Positions 63,135 through 64,000 of a DNA stretch of 64,000 nt are shown piece by piece (position 1 is the first letter of the stretch; every line of letters begins with the position of its first letter). The position numbers and the translations under genes are program-made. The DNA lies in the NCBI RefSeq assembly GCF_003345655.1, contig NZ_QQOH01000002.1, positions 310,001 through 374,000 of the forward strand, written 5' to 3'. The notes below the pieces were generated by a model. It did not search any database. It had not been told where the DNA came from and saw only the letters and a list, made by a program, of their open reading frames with translations. The DNA is from Motiliproteus coralliicola (lineage in GTDB: Bacteria; Pseudomonadota; Gammaproteobacteria; Pseudomonadales; Balneatricaceae).

Positions 63135-63359
63135 TTATTTGCTTTCTACAATAGAATCAGCCTCTTGGATATTCTTCAAACCGTGCATGATATCGGGGAT
63201 GGTTTTCATTATCTGAAAAATACTAAAGATAAAAATACCGTGGTGGGCCCCTAGGGATGGATCCTTAAACGACAGGCTGACTTCATAGCCTGAAGTAATA
63301 AGCAATATCAGTCCGCTGATAAGGTTTAAATAAGGGTTTTCTATTATTTTATTAAGCAT
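63135..63359 (-). CDS. Small two-helix membrane protein
   Basis: The 74-aa protein has two hydrophobic stretches (about 11-30 and 41-60) joined by a short polar loop. Its stop lies 8 bases before the phosphoesterase ATG, so the two are probably co-expressed. The family is not recognised. AT-rich relative to the surrounding genes. Confidence 0.6.
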   Translation of the reverse strand: MLNKIIENPYLNLISGLILLITSGYEVSLSFKDPSLGAHHGIFIFSIFQIMKTIPDIMHGLKNIQEADSIVESK

Positions 63360-63871
63360 ATGATCACCAGGCCTGTAATCGAATTAATTATTTTTTTCGT
63401 AGATTTCAGCTACCAGCGGCAGCTGTCTTCAAGGGTAATGAGAGCTGGATAGCAAGCTGGAGCTGACTTCTGTTATGCGTGCGGGAGGCTAAGCTGACGC
63501 CATCGGCGGTACTGACGTGGCTAAGGCGAAACGGGATATCATCCTGCATCCGAAAGTCTCCATCTATCGTTTGCGAATGAAGCCTAAGGGATTCATGGGG
63601 TTATCTCAAACCCTGGGCAACATTCCAGCCACTGCATCGTAGCGGAACTGCTGGGGTGGTTCGAGTATGCCGGTATCTTTTAAGTGACAGTGATGATCCG
63701 CGTCACAATATGGGGTGGGTTGACTGAATTTTGGAGGGGACTGTCTGTTTGTGTTTTGCTCTGTTGAGCGCGTTCATGTTTTTTGCCATGCGGCAGAGAC
63801 ATTGATCCAACGAAAGTGCGCCCCGTCGCTTGGCCAATACACCCCGGATCGATGATATTAGAGGTAACAGA
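63360..63871. other. Intergenic region with an IS110-like remnant
   Basis: This 512-base gap holds the promoter side of the small membrane gene, the IS110-like relic, and about 190 bases before the next gene start. A minus-strand frame at 63703-63987 overlaps the real-looking + strand start and resembles no family, so it is left out. Confidence 0.45.
63499..63683 (+). pseudogene. IS110-family-like transposase N-terminal remnant
   Basis: From 63499 one frame reads Thr-Asp-Val-Ala-Lys-Ala-Lys-Arg-Asp, then Lys-Pro-Lys-Gly-Phe-Met-Gly-Leu. After a frameshift near 63635 it reads Ile-Val-Ala-Glu-Leu-Leu-Gly-Trp-Phe-Glu. These recall the Gly-Ile-Asp-Val-Ala-Lys start and Glu-Ala-Thr-Gly-Gly-Tyr-Glu block of IS110/DEDD transposases. 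It is short and broken, without the rest of the gene; the call rests on two blocks. Confidence 0.5.
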
Positions 63872-64000
63872 ATGAGGCCTATTCGTATCAGCAGGTTAAT
63901 CCCAGTATTAGTGCAGATCATCTTTGTGATGCAGGTTAGTGCTGCGTCGGAAGCGCCCCGCTGGGAAGAGGAGTCATTTGTCGGCAATACCTGTTACACC
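63872..64000 (+). CDS. Exported protein, 3' part outside the window
   Basis: ATG 63872 is preceded by GAGGT at 6 bases and opens a frame that runs off the right edge (43 codons). The product starts Met-Arg-Pro-Ile-Arg-Ile-Ser-Arg, then a hydrophobic core and a likely cleavage after Val-Ser-Ala-Ala-Ser. The visible mature start has a Trp-Glu-Glu-Glu and one Cys. Too little is visible to name a family. Confidence 0.6.
   Translation, partial: MRPIRISRLIPVLVQIIFVMQVSAASEAPRWEEESFVGNTCYT

Noticed and set aside
63703-63987. Minus-strand frame of 94 codons at the right edge
   Set aside because: Overlaps the opposite-strand gene start that has a good ribosome site and signal peptide; no family match.
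1-64000. CRISPR arrays, tRNA and rRNA genes
   Set aside because: No regular short repeat-spacer array and no cloverleaf or rRNA stretch was seen by eye; a dedicated search could still find a single tRNA.

Overview
The window looks like the chromosome of a marine-type gammaproteobacterium, most plausibly an Oceanospirillales/Alteromonadales-like lineage. This is inferred from family content only: a Tex protein, a BCCT transporter, TRAP transport, a Dnr-like CRP/FNR regulator, a short 4.5S RNA, many LysR regulators and moderately GC-rich housekeeping genes. No rRNA or tRNA gene and no CRISPR array was seen.

Region 1 (1-17.7 kb) is a surface-polysaccharide (O-antigen/capsule) locus read entirely on the + strand. 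It enters from the left edge with a nonulosonic-acid module (formyltransferase-like protein, PseI, PIG-L deacetylase). It continues through a GT-B-like transferase, a Wzx-like flippase, an unrecognised 461-aa protein, a nitroreductase-like protein, an AsnB-type amidotransferase, two GT4-like glycosyltransferases and a Wzy-like polymerase. It closes with a WecG/TagA transferase, a polyprenyl-phosphate sugar-1-phosphate transferase and ManC. From about 1.7 to 14.3 kb the DNA is visibly AT-rich compared with both sides, as expected for an exchanged O-unit cassette. The WecG/TagA gene sits between two decayed IS5-family copies facing outwards as an inverted pair.

Region 2 (18-39.9 kb) is mixed core genome: an acyl-CoA ligase, a Dnr-like regulator with a TlpA thioredoxin, ffs (4.5S RNA), a Rap1a-like protein, a solute-binding protein and ABC ATPase, a MaoC protein, a eukaryotic-type HisA, two divergent regulator/exporter pairs (LysR/EamA and Lrp/LysE), an exonuclease with a DUF294 protein, a BCCT carrier, a hemerythrin-GGDEF protein, a Bae/Cpx-like three-gene stress operon with phased direct repeats upstream, and Tex.

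Region 3 (40.3-47.7 kb) is a compact catabolic operon: TRAP transporter (P, Q, M), a one-domain asparaginase-like protein, an aspartase-like C-N lyase and an MmgE/PrpD protein, with a convergent LysR gene behind a bidirectional terminator. The pairing of an MmgE/PrpD protein with an aspartase-like lyase recalls iminodisuccinate breakdown (epimerase plus C-N lyase).

Region 4 (47.8-64 kb) is accessory. It holds a YeeE/YedE-like protein, a LysR/SDR pair and an exported truncated haemoglobin. A minus-strand group follows: a gamma-glutamylcyclotransferase with a cytochrome-b5-like tail, a metallo-hydrolase-like protein, a very large pseudokinase-ATPase-GAF-GGDEF protein and a beta-solenoid protein. 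A DNase II-like protein and a phospholipase C/AcpA-family protein with altered metal-site residues come next. An IS110-like remnant and the 5' end of an exported protein close the window. The 51-63 kb block is the part least explained by known systems.
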